From Procambarus clarkii (Eukaryota; Arthropoda; Malacostraca; Decapoda; Cambaridae), in assembly GCF_040958095.1 (NCBI RefSeq), contig NC_091188.1, forward strand, positions 42,543,036-42,607,035: 64,000 nucleotides of DNA. The letters are read 5' to 3'. The notes under the pieces are model-generated. The model searched no databases and had not been told where the DNA came from. It was given only the letters and a program-made list of their open reading frames with translations. Shown in pieces: positions 1 through 9,762 of this stretch. The position numbers were made by a program, and so were the translations under genes. The stretch's first letter is position 1. The number at the start of each line of letters is the position of its first letter.

Positions 1-19
1 CCACTCGAAGGGACCAACC

Positions 20-1150
20 TCAAAGAGCCAAGGAGCGAAGAGAACCCCCGCGGTTCAGGCAATGATCCACTGGAGAACAGTCTGAATGGAGGCGAATGGT
101 CGATCCCCAAGCGACCCGAATCCTCCGAAGCGCGAACCAGACAGCTGCGAACTCCCGAACCGTGCTGTGAGCCCGATGGAAGGAAGGACCCCACCATCCC
201 TGGCCTGCGTGGTGAGCACTGGTCACAAAGCCCCAGCCGAGAGACGACGCGTCCGTGAACACATCGAGCGAGGGCTCGGGAAGGCGCCAAGGCACTGAAC
301 CCCGAAAAGCCCGAAGAGGAAGTCGGTGACGCAGCAACCGACATAAGACCCCCGGAGGGTGAACCCAACGATCGCGAGAGAGGCGGAAAGGACGTCCCCG
401 AAGGAACGAAAACAGACGCCGAAGCCAAACCCGACCCGGCGGGTAGACTAGCACGGTGAATTTCAGACTCCCGCACAACCGCTCGAGCAACCGCCGAGTG
501 ACCCGGGACCCCCTCAGAAACAGCAAACGGCGGTCCCGCAGCCGCCGCAACGCCGCTGGAGGGAGAGACAAGGAAGCGGTCCGAGAATCCCAAACAAGAC
601 CCAGCCAGGTCCGAACCTGGGACGGAACCGGATGGGACTTCCTCCAGTTCACCAGGAACCCGAACCTGGCGAGCTGGAAAAGAACCATATCCCTGGCGAG
701 CAGACAAGCTGACCGACTGGGAGCCCACACCAGCCAGTCGTCGAGGTAAGCCAAAACCCGAATCCCTAGAAGACAGCAGACGGGTCACCACAACCCGGGT
801 CAGACATGTAAAAACGCGAGGTGCCAGATTCAAGCCAAAAGGTAGGCATCGAAAACGGTAAGCGTGACGCCCCACCACGAAACCTAACCAGTCCCTGAAC
901 CCCGGATGAATAGGAACGTGCCAATAGGCGTCCTTGAGGTCCAGGGACACCATCCAGGCTCCCGGCTCCAACAGAAGCCGGACCTGAGACAGAGTAGTCA
1001 TCCGAAAGGAGGGGCAAGGAATCCAGGGGTTCAGACGGGACAAGTCCAGAATGAACCTCAGATCCGCACAGTCCCGTTTTGGCACTGGAAACAGGCGGAA
1101 AACCCACCTGAGGGACGTAGTTGTTTCGACCACGCCCAAGCGCACCCACT
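20..1150 (-). pseudogene. DIRS reverse transcriptase-RNase H, frameshifted
   Basis: The RT palm is read in two frames. An upstream part (about 1150-780) shows SLDLKDAYWHVPIHP and FGLNLAPRVF, which match RT blocks A and B. The catalytic box AYLDDWLVWAPS begins at about 754 in another frame, so there is a frameshift just before the YLDD. The open frame 754-20 continues through the RT thumb into RNase H, with FTDASSLGWG (catalytic D), STVREFAAVWFAL (catalytic E) and RLHSDCSPV (catalytic D). The protein would copy the element RNA and degrade the template. It is broken, so function is unlikely. The left boundary is where the frame closes. Confidence 0.8.
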
Positions 1151-1334
1151 CCAAGATGACTTGACGAAGCGCAGGAGAAGAAACCTGCCCTGTTAGCCCC
1201 GAACCCCCCAAAGGAGGACGAGTCGCCCAATGCCACCGCAGGCTGGATTACACGACCAAAAAGGCCCACAAATCGTGGGACCAAGCGTGGGTAAACAGAG
1301 CGAGCCTCCCTCGAGCGAGCGAGCCTTTGCCCCG

Positions 1335-2358
1335 TCAACGGGGCAAACCGCGAAAGGGCCGACGCCCCTTACGAGAACCCAACCATCGAACAGGGCGATC
1401 ACTGCGTCGACCAGACGACGCTGGTCCCGAAGGGAACAACGGCTCAGAAACTGGCACCAATGGCCCACCTCGACCAGCAGAACCCGAAACCCTGGCACGA
1501 CCCCTCTGAAACTGCCGAGAACGACCGCTCCGGAGAATCAACAAGTCCGCCATAGGACGACAACTAGACGAAGCCGCATGCAGAAACTGGGACACTGCAG
1601 ACTCTGCAAACAGTAACGGACAAAAGGGAGACGAAAACCTAAGAGCCAGGGCCCAAGCGGATTCCAAAGAGAGGGCGAGCACAGCCTGACGGCATGCGAG
1701 GCGAGAAGCAAAAAACAGAGACACCGCTTCCTTCAGGATGGGCTGCAAAGAGCGTCAACAGTGCAGCCGACGCCCTAGCTGCCGAAGACAGCGCCCCGGA
1801 CGAAGGCCCTTCACTCAACGCTCCCACATCCTCCTCAAGCCAAGCAGAAGAGAGCTCGAGAAGGGAAAAGAAACGCAAGACTGAAGCCAAATGCCCACGG
1901 GAGCGCAACTCCTCCGCAACCAATGAAGCCGAAAGCTGAGGAACCTGCACGTGAAGCTGGAAAAGGCCAACATCCAGAGAAAGCACAGGAGCGAATAAGC
2001 ACGCATTAAGGTGCTCAAACTCGCCCCCCAGGTAAACCTGCATAAAAGTAGCAGTCTCCCGCCAATCAAGCGTGCAGGTCCGACAGAACCCATGCCACGC
2101 CCCCAACGAAAAGAAAGGGCAGTCTGCTAGCCAGGAAGACTCCGGAACCTCCAAACGCACCCAAAAACGGGAAGAAGAACCGAACTCAAACAAGGACGGA
2201 TCCATTGGGGAGGCACAACCCGGGTCTCGCAAGAGGTATGCAGCAAGAGCTTCCCACGCCACCTTCGCAGAGAGACGGGAAGTAGCAAACCCCTGGAAAG
2301 ACGGAGCCGAGGTACTCAAAGGCACCTGGAACCGAACCCAGGGAGGAGCCGAACCCAA
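1335..2358 (-). pseudogene. DIRS gag-like ORF, second segment
   Basis: Two overlapping frames (2358-1639, then 1748-1335) together match the single gag-like frame of the second DIRS copy at 11382-10720. Shared blocks include WLADCPFFSLGAWHGFCRT, SLLELSSAWLEEDVGAL and SSSCRPMADLL. The frame switch near 1700 marks an indel. The product is presumed to be the structural (gag-like) protein of the element; no recognised enzymatic motif is visible. It lies directly upstream of the RT region on the same strand. Confidence 0.65.
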
Positions 2359-2445
2359 ATCATACTAATACAGGGAAGGAGGGTAAGAAAACCCCTCCCC
2401 CTTCAACAATAAACCCCATGGGAAGGCAAAAGCACCCAAGCGGGG

Positions 2446-3198
2446 TCACAGGGGGGCCCAAGGCCCCCAGGCCAACTCCTCCCCAGCCCCAGGATCCCCT
2501 ACGTCGGGACCTGGGGCAGAGCTGTCCTCCAAACCCTCTACCCCTGAAGAAAAGGTAGAGTCCAAGGGAAAAGCAGACAAGAAGGGGGTCTGCTGGTGGG
2601 ACCCAGAAGCCTCGGCAGGAGGAACCGGCTCAAATGCCTCCGTCCCCGACCCGGATGGGGCAGCCCCCGAAGCAGCCCAAGTCTCACCACCAACTAAATC
2701 CTGTGCTAAGGCCGAAACCCGCATACGTTTCGGAGCCGGACACAGGGGAGGAGGTGCAGGAAGAACCACAGGGGAAGGACCAGAGGGCGCAGCAGGAGCC
2801 AAAGCCATAGCGACCAACGCCCCCAGGTCAGGGTCCCTAAAGCCAAAACGGGGCAGCCTCGGGGCATCCAGGCGGGAAACCAACCTAGCGCATTGCAATA
2901 ACCTAAATCTAACATGCAACGCTGATGCTGCCTGTACCCTAATAGGAACGTCCTCAAAGTAAAACTGGAGCACAAGCAGAGAACATGACTCGCAAGACTC
3001 CGGGTCAAAGGTGTCATTAACCCAACAGGCAGCATGATGGAGGCAAAACAGGTGACTGTCACCCTGAGACAAGGGCACACTGCAACCTCCAAACCTGCAC
3101 AAGGCAGGCTGGAACTCGGGAGACGAATCCATGGGACCCCGAGCCCCAATAGGGGTTTCCAGGGCCCGTAGGGTAGCAACTACGGGAAGCCCGGGCAA
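2446..3198 (-). CDS. DIRS gag-like ORF with Cys/His cluster
   Basis: This is an open frame of 250 codons, homologous to 12326-11645 of the second copy. Near the N-terminus is a Cys/His-rich segment, CSVPLSQGDSH followed by FCLHHAACW and ESCESC, conserved between the copies and plausibly zinc-binding. The C-terminal half is Pro/Ala/Ser-rich and looks disordered. It is the first ORF after the 5' terminal repeat, the usual gag position in DIRS-like elements. The role in nucleic-acid binding or particle assembly is inferred from position. It is separated from the next gag segment by about 90 bases, probably by decay. Confidence 0.6.
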   Translation of the reverse strand: MPGLPVVATLRALETPIGARGPMDSSPEFQPALCRFGGCSVPLSQGDSHLFCLHHAACWVNDTFDPESCESCSLLVLQFYFEDVPIRVQAASALHVRFRLLQCARLVSRLDAPRLPRFGFRDPDLGALVAMALAPAAPSGPSPVVLPAPPPLCPAPKRMRVSALAQDLVGGETWAASGAAPSGSGTEAFEPVPPAEASGSHQQTPFLSAFPLDSTFSSGVEGLEDSSAPGPDVGDPGAGEELAWGPWAPL

Positions 3199-3799
3199 GG
3201 TGTTGCTAACCGGTTAAGAAACCCAAACAAAACAAGGGTAATTGATAATACTGAAAACCCCTGGGATGTGTACAAGCACGGGGACCTAGCAGAGGGCCAC
3301 CAAAACAATACCAGGGGAACTATGGGCCCACGAGGCAGAACCTCCACCAGGCAAACAAAAACAAAACAAAAGAAAACCCCGCAAAAGTACACCGTCCCCA
3401 GAGCAACAGGAACCGGTCGCCGCTTAGGTGGCAGGCCGCGCAACACCTTGACGCCCTAACCAGCACAATACCACTCCCTACCCAAGGCCAAACAAGGGCC
3501 CCAAGCCCCAGCTGGCCCCAAGGGCAAGGCAAATGCCGAGCAGCAAGAACCTCTACGGGAGTGGTTCCCGAATGCCCCAGAGAAGATAACTCTGACACGC
3601 AAGGGCAGTACTCACAGGGCGCCTAGGGAAGGAAGCCCCTAGGCGCATGCAGCCCCGGCACTGATGAAGTACTCCTGGCCACCGCACACCACACAAAAAC
3701 AGCAGAGAACGCCACACGAGGCAAACACCGCCAAGGAATTTGAGGCCAGAGAAGCGTCTATCCCGGTTGACACTAGCTTGCGAACTGACGGCAGCCGGC

Positions 3800-4192
3800 G
3801 TGGTGAGGTCCAGGGCCCCCCCTCCCCCTCCCGGGGAGGGGAGGGCTGCGCGGACGACCGGCGCGGCAGTAAATTGATTGTTTGATTGTTTTCCTTGGGA
3901 TTGTAGGGAGTTTTCTACCTCTCTGTTCGGTTTTTGTTGTAGTTTCTTACCATGTGGGGTTTGTTTTGTTACGCCTACCTTTCTGGGTGCCTAACCCCGG
4001 TCGATGGCAGATAAGGAAAACCCCCAACCATATGGGGTTTTCCAGGGCCATTGCTCCCTGAAACCTCTCTGAAGGGGCCATGTTCTGGCGCTGGTCCCTG
4101 GTAGGTCTGAACTCCATAGTTAATGTCCCGGTCTAACATAACATACATTAGCCCGATAAGCTCCAGGGAGCCGTATTGGCTCCCCACAGAAA
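3800..4192 (-). repeat. DIRS terminal inverted repeat (5' end of copy 1)
   Basis: This stretch is similar to the right terminal repeat of the second copy at 12975-13392. Shared landmarks in order are a G/C-run hairpin with a gctgcgcggac-type motif, a T-rich stretch with ggggtttgttttg, cctttctgggtgcct, ccggtcgatggcaga, cctctctgaaggggcca, ccctggtagg, and the end ctccagggagccg...ggctccccacagaaaa. Its partner at the other end is outside the window. Confidence 0.75.
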
Positions 4193-5764
4193 AACCAAAG
4201 AGGAAGCTGGCAATGCAGCAGCCGACGCAAGACACTCGGAGGCCAAACCCAGCAATCGCACGAGAGGTGGAAGGGACGTACGTCTATGAAGGAACCAGAA
4301 CAGCCGACGAAGCCAAGCTTGACCTGGCGGGTAGACCATTACGGCAAAAGTCAGGCTCTCGCACAAACCCTTGAGCAACCTCCGGGTGACCTGGAAGCCC
4401 CAGAAACAGGCGAAGGTGAGACTGCAGCCGAAGCAGAGATTCCGGAGGGAGAGAGAAGGAAGCATCTCATAGAGTCCCACACAATGAGATGTATAAATGT
4501 AGATGTATGCCATACTTTGCAAAATATATGATGAAGGCACACAAACATTCATACCAAAACAGAGATGCAGACCTAGGAAACAGGACTGGTTCAATAGAAA
4601 GTGCGAGAGGGCCAGAGATCAAAAGACACAGATATGGAATCATTATAGGAAGAGGCCAAACCCCCAAACATACTAGCGATACAAAGATGCGAGAAACAAC
4701 TACACGTCAGTAAGGAGAGAGGAAGAGAGGAACTTTGAGAACAGTATAGCAGACAAATGTAAATCAGATCCAGACCTTTTCTATAAATTCATTAAAAGCA
4801 AGCTGCAGGTAAAGGATAATATTCAGAGATTGAAAATGGGGGACAGATACACGGAAGATGAAAAGGAAATGTGTGAAACAAACAAAAAGTTCCAAAGTGT
4901 GTTTGTACAAAATGAGATCTTCAGGGAACCAGACACAATAAGAATTCCAGAGAACAACATAGAGCACATAGAGGTGTCTAGAGACGAAGTGAAATAAATG
5001 CTCTTGGAGCTAAGTAAGAACAAAGCAGTTGGCCCAGATGGAGTTTCACCATGGGTTCTGAGAGAATGTGCAGTTGGGCTCACCATACCACTTTGGCTGA
5101 TTTTTCAGACATCCCTGTGTACAGGAGTCGTAGCAGATGTGTGGAAAAAGGCTAACATAGTTCCAATCTACAAAAGTGGCAGCAGGGAAGACCCCCCCCA
5201 ATTATAGACCTGTATCATTGACAAGTGTAATAGTCAAAATATTGGAAAAAATAATAAAAAGTAAATGGGTGGAAAACCTGGAGAGAAATAAAAATTAATG
5301 TCAGACAGATTGTATGGTTTTCGATCTGGAAGATCCTGTGCATCGAATTTACTCAGTTTCTATGACAGAGCCACAGAGATTTTACAGAAAAGAGATGGTT
5401 AGGTTGACTGCATCTATCTGGACCTAAAAAAGGCTTTCGACAGATTTCCACACAAGAGGTTGTTCTGGAAACTGGAAAATATTGGAGGAGTGACAGGTAA
5501 GCTTCTAACATGGATGAAAAGTTTTCTGACATAGAAAAATGAGGGCAGTTATCAGAGGCAATGTATCGGACCAGAGAAATGTCACAAATGGAGTACCACA
5601 GGGTTCAGTTCTTGCACTGATGATGTACATTGTCTACATAAATGATCTACCAGTTGGAATACAGAATTATATGAACATGTATGCTGATGATGCTAAGATA
5701 ATAGGAAGGATAAGAAACTTTGATGATTGTCATGCCCTTCAAGAAGACCTGGACAAAATAAGTA

Positions 5765-6675
5765 CAGTGGTACCTCGGAACACGAGTGTCCCTGAATACG
5801 AGTTTTTCGGAATATGAGCAGGATTTGCTCGGAAAATGTGCCTCGGAAGGCGAGGGTTACCTCAGAACACGAGTTTGTTGATACACGTACAGGCCGACTA
5901 GCGCGTGGTGGCACAGCGATCACGCCTCAGTTTACCAGTACCTTGCGCCCAGGGACTATCCCGCCTGAATTCTCCACAAAGATTTCTAGTTTTTTGACAG
6001 ATTTTTGGTCATTTGAGCATAAAAGTTGTTATTATATATCTCGCCATGGGTCCCAAGAAAGTCAGTGGTAAGGTTCAACCAAAGAAAATAGTTGTTAGTA
6101 GAGGCAGTAGAGGATGTCCCTTCTTCATTAAGAAAATATGTGAAGTATGGGAAGAACTGCAAAGTTTTGTTGAAAAAACTCACCCAGATAAAGCTGTAGC
6201 AGGCCATTGCATTGACCTTTTAAATGACAAAGTGATGTCTTACTGCAGACAAGTGTTAAAATGTAGGGAAAAACAAGTATCTTTAGACAGATTCTTAGTA
6301 AGACAAGCAAGTCTTAATGGTATGCAGGCAAAACGTGCCAGTGTGTGCACACCAGTGAAGTCCTCACTGCCTGATGTTATAATGGAAGGGGACTCCCCTT
6401 CCAAACAGTAACACCTCTTCTCCCTTTTCCTCACCATCTTCCATACGCCAACAGCAGTCATCAACAAGGGTAAGTAATAGCTTGAACATAGTTTTGTAGG
6501 ATTATTTAGATGAATTAGGTATAAAATTTAGTTTGAAGTGAGGTTTTTGGGTAGTCAGGAACGGATTAATTCATTTCCCATTATTTCTTATGGGGAAATT
6601 AGCTTCGGAATACGAGTTTTCGGAATACGAGCTGTCTCCAGGAACGGATTAAACTCTTAAACCGAGGTACCACTG
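5765..6675 (+). mobile_element. pogo/Tigger-like non-autonomous DNA transposon, copy 1
   Basis: The 911-bp element begins cagtggtacctcgg and ends with the inverse, accgaggtaccactg. It is flanked by TA on both sides (5763-5764 and 6676-6677), the Tc1/mariner-superfamily target duplication. Inner copies of aatacgagttttcggaat lie near each end. It carries a short ORF that joins the start and the very end of a Tigger-like transposase but lacks the DDE core. It is therefore an internal-deletion derivative that needs an enzyme from elsewhere. It sits inside the family-B LINE. Confidence 0.85.
6046..6411 (+). CDS. Remnant transposase ORF of Tigger-like element (start and end only)
   Basis: The 121-residue open frame starts at an ATG in a good context (cgccatggg). 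It begins MGPKKVSGK, like Tigger-type N-termini, and continues with VWEELQSFVEKTHPDKAVAG and REKQVSLDRFLVRQ, which resemble the C-terminal tail of Tigger/pogo transposases. No helix-turn-helix DNA-binding domain and no DDE catalytic core is present, so it cannot transpose. The same short ORF, more or less damaged, appears in the copies at 17.1, 52.3 and 57.8 kb, so one deletion derivative was amplified. An upstream in-frame ATG at 6013 is less likely. Confidence 0.6.
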   Translation: MGPKKVSGKVQPKKIVVSRGSRGCPFFIKKICEVWEELQSFVEKTHPDKAVAGHCIDLLNDKVMSYCRQVLKCREKQVSLDRFLVRQASLNGMQAKRASVCTPVKSSLPDVIMEGDSPSKQ

Positions 6676-7585
6676 TATATGGAGCACCACTTGGCAAATG
6701 GAATTTAATGTGAATAAATGCCATGTTATGGAATGTGGAATAGGTGAACATAGACCCCACACAACCTATAAATTATGTGAGAAATCCTTAAAGAATTCTG
6801 ATAAAGAAAGATATCTAGGAGTGGTTTTAGATAGAAAACTATCACCTGAGGACCACATAAAGAATGTTGTGCGTGGAGCCTATGCCATGCTTTCTAACTT
6901 CAGAATTGCTTTTAAATACATGGATGGCGAAATACTAAAGAAATTGTTCACGACTTTTGTTAAGCCAAAGCTAGAATATGCAGCAGTTGTGTGGTGCTCA
7001 TATCTTAAGAAGCACATCAACAAACTGGTAAAGGTGCAAAGACATGCTACTAAGTGGCTCCAGGAACTGAAGGGCAAGAGCTACGCGGAGAGGTTAGAGG
7101 CATTAAATATGCCAAAACTAGAAGACAGAAGAAAAAGAGGTGATATGATCACTACATACAAAATAGTAACAGGAATTGATAAAATCGACAAGGAAGATTT
7201 CCCGAGACCTGGAACTTCAAGAACAAGAGGTTATAGATTTAAACTAATTAAACAAAGATGCCGAAGAAATATAACAAAAATTAACTTTCGCAAACAGAGT
7301 GGTAGACGGTTGGAATAAGTTAAGTGAGAAGGTGGTGGAGGCCAAAACTGTCAGTAGTTTCAAAGCGTTATATGATGAGTGCTGGGTAGACGGGACACCA
7401 CGAGCGTAGCTCTCATCCTGTAACTACACTTAGGTAATTACACTTAGGTAATTATAAGATCCAGCCAAGACCGAACCTAGAAGGCCTAGAACTCCATGCG
7501 CATTGACTTATGCTAGGGTCTTGTACATTCATATCAGCCCGGTTCGTTCCGGGGAGCCGAAGAGGCTCTCCCCAGAAAACAATTT

Positions 7586-8057
7586 TGGTTTACTTGAAAT
7601 GAATATGAATAGTATCACAAATACTATACGCAATTTAAAAAAAAAATCAACAGACTTGTAGGCTTTGGGGTTCCTCTAGGCATTTCTTCCCTTTTACAAT
7701 TCAGTAAATTAACAGGAATGTTTAGTTTGTAGCTAGTCAAATGACATATCACAGGATGGCATATCCTATGATACAAATTAGAATAATGAGCACAGGAGGT
7801 TTCAATGATTACAGCTTGCCTTTATAATGAGAAGAGACTAGGTAGAGTACATGCAGTAGTGGTATATATTGACCGCTGCACACACCAACAACCTTGCACC
7901 TATTGACCGCTGCACACACCAACAACCTTGCACCTCACTTACCTTTATAATTACATTACTAATGCACACCTCAACTTATTAGTCTATATTAGCAATACTG
8001 TACACTAGTAAACACATACAATATAATTTACGACAAATTATTCTAAAATGTACCTAC
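7586..8057. other. AT-rich unassigned sequence with a short direct duplication
   Basis: No ORF or recognisable transposon is seen. A 34-base direct duplication (tattgaccgctgcacacacc...) lies at about 7867-7934. If the exon at 8058-8176 is real, this stretch is the start of the intron that follows it on the minus strand. Confidence 0.4.
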
Positions 8058-8176
8058 CAGAGCTAAGAAGCCAATGATGACTGTTCCCCTTTGCAGAGGA
8101 ATGCAGCCTATGCATGACTTGACACGTAAGGTTGGCAAAGCCATTTTCGTGGATCCCTGATCCACTTTTGTTATAT
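8058..8176 (-). CDS. Candidate first coding exon of a small multi-pass membrane protein
   Basis: On the minus strand a pyrimidine tract and cctttcacag acceptor end at 8177, followed by a 119-base exon and a gtaggt donor beginning at 8057. The only sensible frame opens at ATG 8144-8142 (context cgaaaATGG) and gives exactly 29 codons to the donor (phase 0). The peptide has a short polar tail MALPTLRVKS, a CIGC pair, a basic LQRG, then a hydrophobic run TVIIGFLAL that would begin a membrane helix. That layout resembles the N-termini of small arthropod four-helix membrane proteins (DUF4728-like). Family assignment is inference. Following exons would lie to the left; none was found in the window. 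Confidence 0.5.
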
Positions 8177-8229
8177 CTGTGAAAGGAAAGTTTTTAATTT
8201 AAATACTGAACAAACAAGCGCTATCGGCG

Positions 8230-9087
8230 TTCTGAAAAAAATCATACCCTATGTGATATCGGCGCTTCGCGCACCTAAGCGGTAAGACCGAAAAGTGTAT
8301 ACTCTTTTGACTGTCCTGACACTAAATGTAGGCGTACGTATTTAAATTTGGTATCACTGTGTTCGCAATAAAATTGTCTATAAGAACATACCTATAAAAT
8401 GCCGCCAAAGCATAAGGCATATCAACACCAAATAAAAAACTATTCAGATCACTTGCCGAGAGCGCCAAACAACAACACAATGTTTCCACTCTCTTAATGG
8501 TTGTGAAGCCCACAGTTGTGCTACAGCGTTAATTTTGGTATCACTGAAATCGCAATAAAATTCTCTACATGGACATATGCATATAAATATAGATTCAATG
8601 TCGTAGCCCACCCAAAACAGTGTGGGAAGTGGCCGAAGTGTTACCCGCGGCGGCATATCGGCGAAACTCGCTTTGAAAAGTATATATTCAATTCACTGTC
8701 CTAACATTATTTTTCGATGTATGTATTTCATTTTTGTTCCAATGTGTTCGCAATAGAATGTTCTATAAGAACATAAATATTAAAGGTCACATAAGGATGC
8801 GTTCGACCGGCAACATATATAAAATCTACGTCAATTATTCTCGTCGTGTCAATAATACAATTGTTTTACCACGATGATTCACTGCCACGCCGTTCTCTTT
8901 AATAAGCTGTTCGGCTATTAGAGAAAACGTACATTTCATGGCAAACATTTGTAAACTATTCCCAAGTTGATCGGATAATAAATGGATTTTATACAAATAT
9001 TTTTTCTCGTGACTCCCGAGCGTGGCACGCCAGCGTAGTCAGTAAGAATATTGGTGACGAATATGTTGTCACCAATGTGCGAAAGTG
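8230..9087. mobile_element. TTAA-bounded (piggyBac-like) non-autonomous element with internal subrepeats
   Basis: The right end reads gcgaaagtg followed by TTAA (9088-9091), the inverse of the end of the related element at 63746 (TTAA then cacttt cgcg). The body shares with that element gtatactctttt, gtgttcgcaataaaatt and atcaacaccaaataaa. Internally the cgcaata core recurs at about 8364, 8551 and 8749, suggesting three degenerate subrepeats of roughly 190 bases. No transposase ORF is seen. The left boundary is unclear. piggyBac-type identity is inferred from the TTAA. Confidence 0.5.
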
Positions 9088-9111
9088 TTAAACCTTATTA
9101 GATAGCAAAAA

Positions 9112-9540
9112 ACCAGTGTTGAATGTAATGAAACGCCATTTTCTGGGTGAGTCCCGGAGGCTTCCCGGACCTATCCATGGCTGATATGGATATCCTAACT
9201 ATTTTGCATCAGTCGATGTGGGTGGAGTTCTAGGCCTACCGGGGACCACGAGCCAGAACCTGGCCCCCTCAGAGAGGCATGGGGAGTAATGGCCCATAGA
9301 ATGCACATGTGATTTGGAGCATTCCATATCTGCCATCGACCGGGACAGGCACCCAGAAAGGTAAGTGCCCCAAAACAAACCCCTATTCTGGTTAACAACA
9401 AAATTGACAAACGAGTGGACAGAACTCCCCAAAAGAAAAACAAGCAAATCAGCATGACGTCACACGAGCCGCGCCGCATGTCTGCGCAGCTTCCCCCTCC
9501 CTGGAAGGGGGAGCCCCAGACCCCCGAGCCAGCGATCCAC
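9112..9540 (-). repeat. DIRS copy 2, left (3') inverted terminal repeat
   Basis: The outer part reads aaccagtgttgaatgtaatg then aaacgccattttctgggtga. The inner part (ccatggctgatatggatatc ... cagcgatccac) is the inverse of 12975-13370, including gcatcagtcgatgtgggtgg here and ccacccacatcgactgatgc there. Confidence 0.85.
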
Positions 9541-9603
9541 ACCTCAGTTATGAGGCTGGACATCAAAAACCGCGAAAAAACGCCGACCGGAGGGCGGGAG
9601 GGA

Positions 9604-9705
9604 TGCCGGGGAGCCTCTGGGACTCACCCAGAAAATGGCGTTTCATTACATTCAATGCTTGTTTTCTGGGGGGAGCCCCTGCGGCTCCCCGGAGCTACCT
9701 CACCA
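9604..9705 (-). repeat. DIRS internal complementary region (ICR)
   Basis: The first half (gactcacccagaaaatggcg, tttcattacattcaa) is complementary to the left terminus at 9121-9153. The second half (ttttctggggggagcccctg, cggctccccggagct) is complementary to the right terminus at about 13357-13390. The two halves meet at the T-run near 9660-9667, exactly as expected if the ICR templates joining of the two ends. Confidence 0.85.
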
Positions 9706-9762
9706 AAGACTACCAAGAAAAACCAAGGGCACTTACCCGGGAGGCGGTCGGTGCTCCACACC

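Larger units (their letters stand above)
1..4192 (-). mobile_element. DIRS-like retrotransposon, copy 1 (truncated by the window edge)
   Basis: This is a minus-strand element whose 5' terminal repeat ends near 4192. Reading leftward it carries two gag-like ORF segments, then reverse transcriptase and RNase H, and it runs off the left edge before any tyrosine recombinase is reached. Assignment to DIRS rests on the RT-RNase H type (YLDD box, FTDASSLGWG RNase H start) and on homology of its gag and terminal repeat to the copy at 9112-13392, which does carry the recombinase. Coding parts are frameshifted, so it is not autonomous. The DNA is GC-rich compared with the AT-rich LINEs around it. DIRS1-like elements are known to be widespread in decapods. 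Confidence 0.82.
4466..7457 (+). mobile_element. CR1-like LINE (family B), decayed, carrying a Tigger insert
   Basis: The coding remnant runs from about 4545 to 7318 with stops and frameshifts. Visible blocks are a basic pre-RT region, ELSKNKAVGPDGVSPWVL, KKAFDRFPHKRLFWKL, NGVPQGSVLALMMYIVYINDL, MYADDAKII (catalytic YADD), and a long C-terminal segment with ERYLGVVLDRKLSPEDH and VKPKLEYAAVVWCSY. The 3' end (7318-7457) finishes in short tandem copies of acacttaggtaatta rather than poly(A), as CR1/L2 elements do. After removal of the insert at 5765-6675, the RT frame continues from DLDKIS into ATWQMEF-like sequence. Confidence 0.75.
4193..7579 (-). mobile_element. Older DIRS fragment (RT piece + terminal repeat), split by a LINE
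   Basis: Bases 4196-4465 align with the RT-RNase H region of copy 1 at about 315-585 (for example gacctggcgggtagac in both). Bases 7458-7490 (agatccagccaagaccgaac) resemble the continuation at about 592-620. Bases 7491-7579 are a DIRS terminal repeat ending ggagccgaagaggctctcc then ccagaaaac. The terminal repeat is joined directly to mid-RT, so gag and the RT N-terminus are missing. The LINE at 4466-7457 interrupts it. Copy 1 abuts it at 4192/4193, which suggests that copy 1 inserted into this older fragment. Confidence 0.6.

Noticed and set aside
86..1616. Plus-strand open frames of 70-128 codons in the GC-rich left end
   Set aside because: They are antisense shadows of the DIRS RT-RNase H and gag-like frames.
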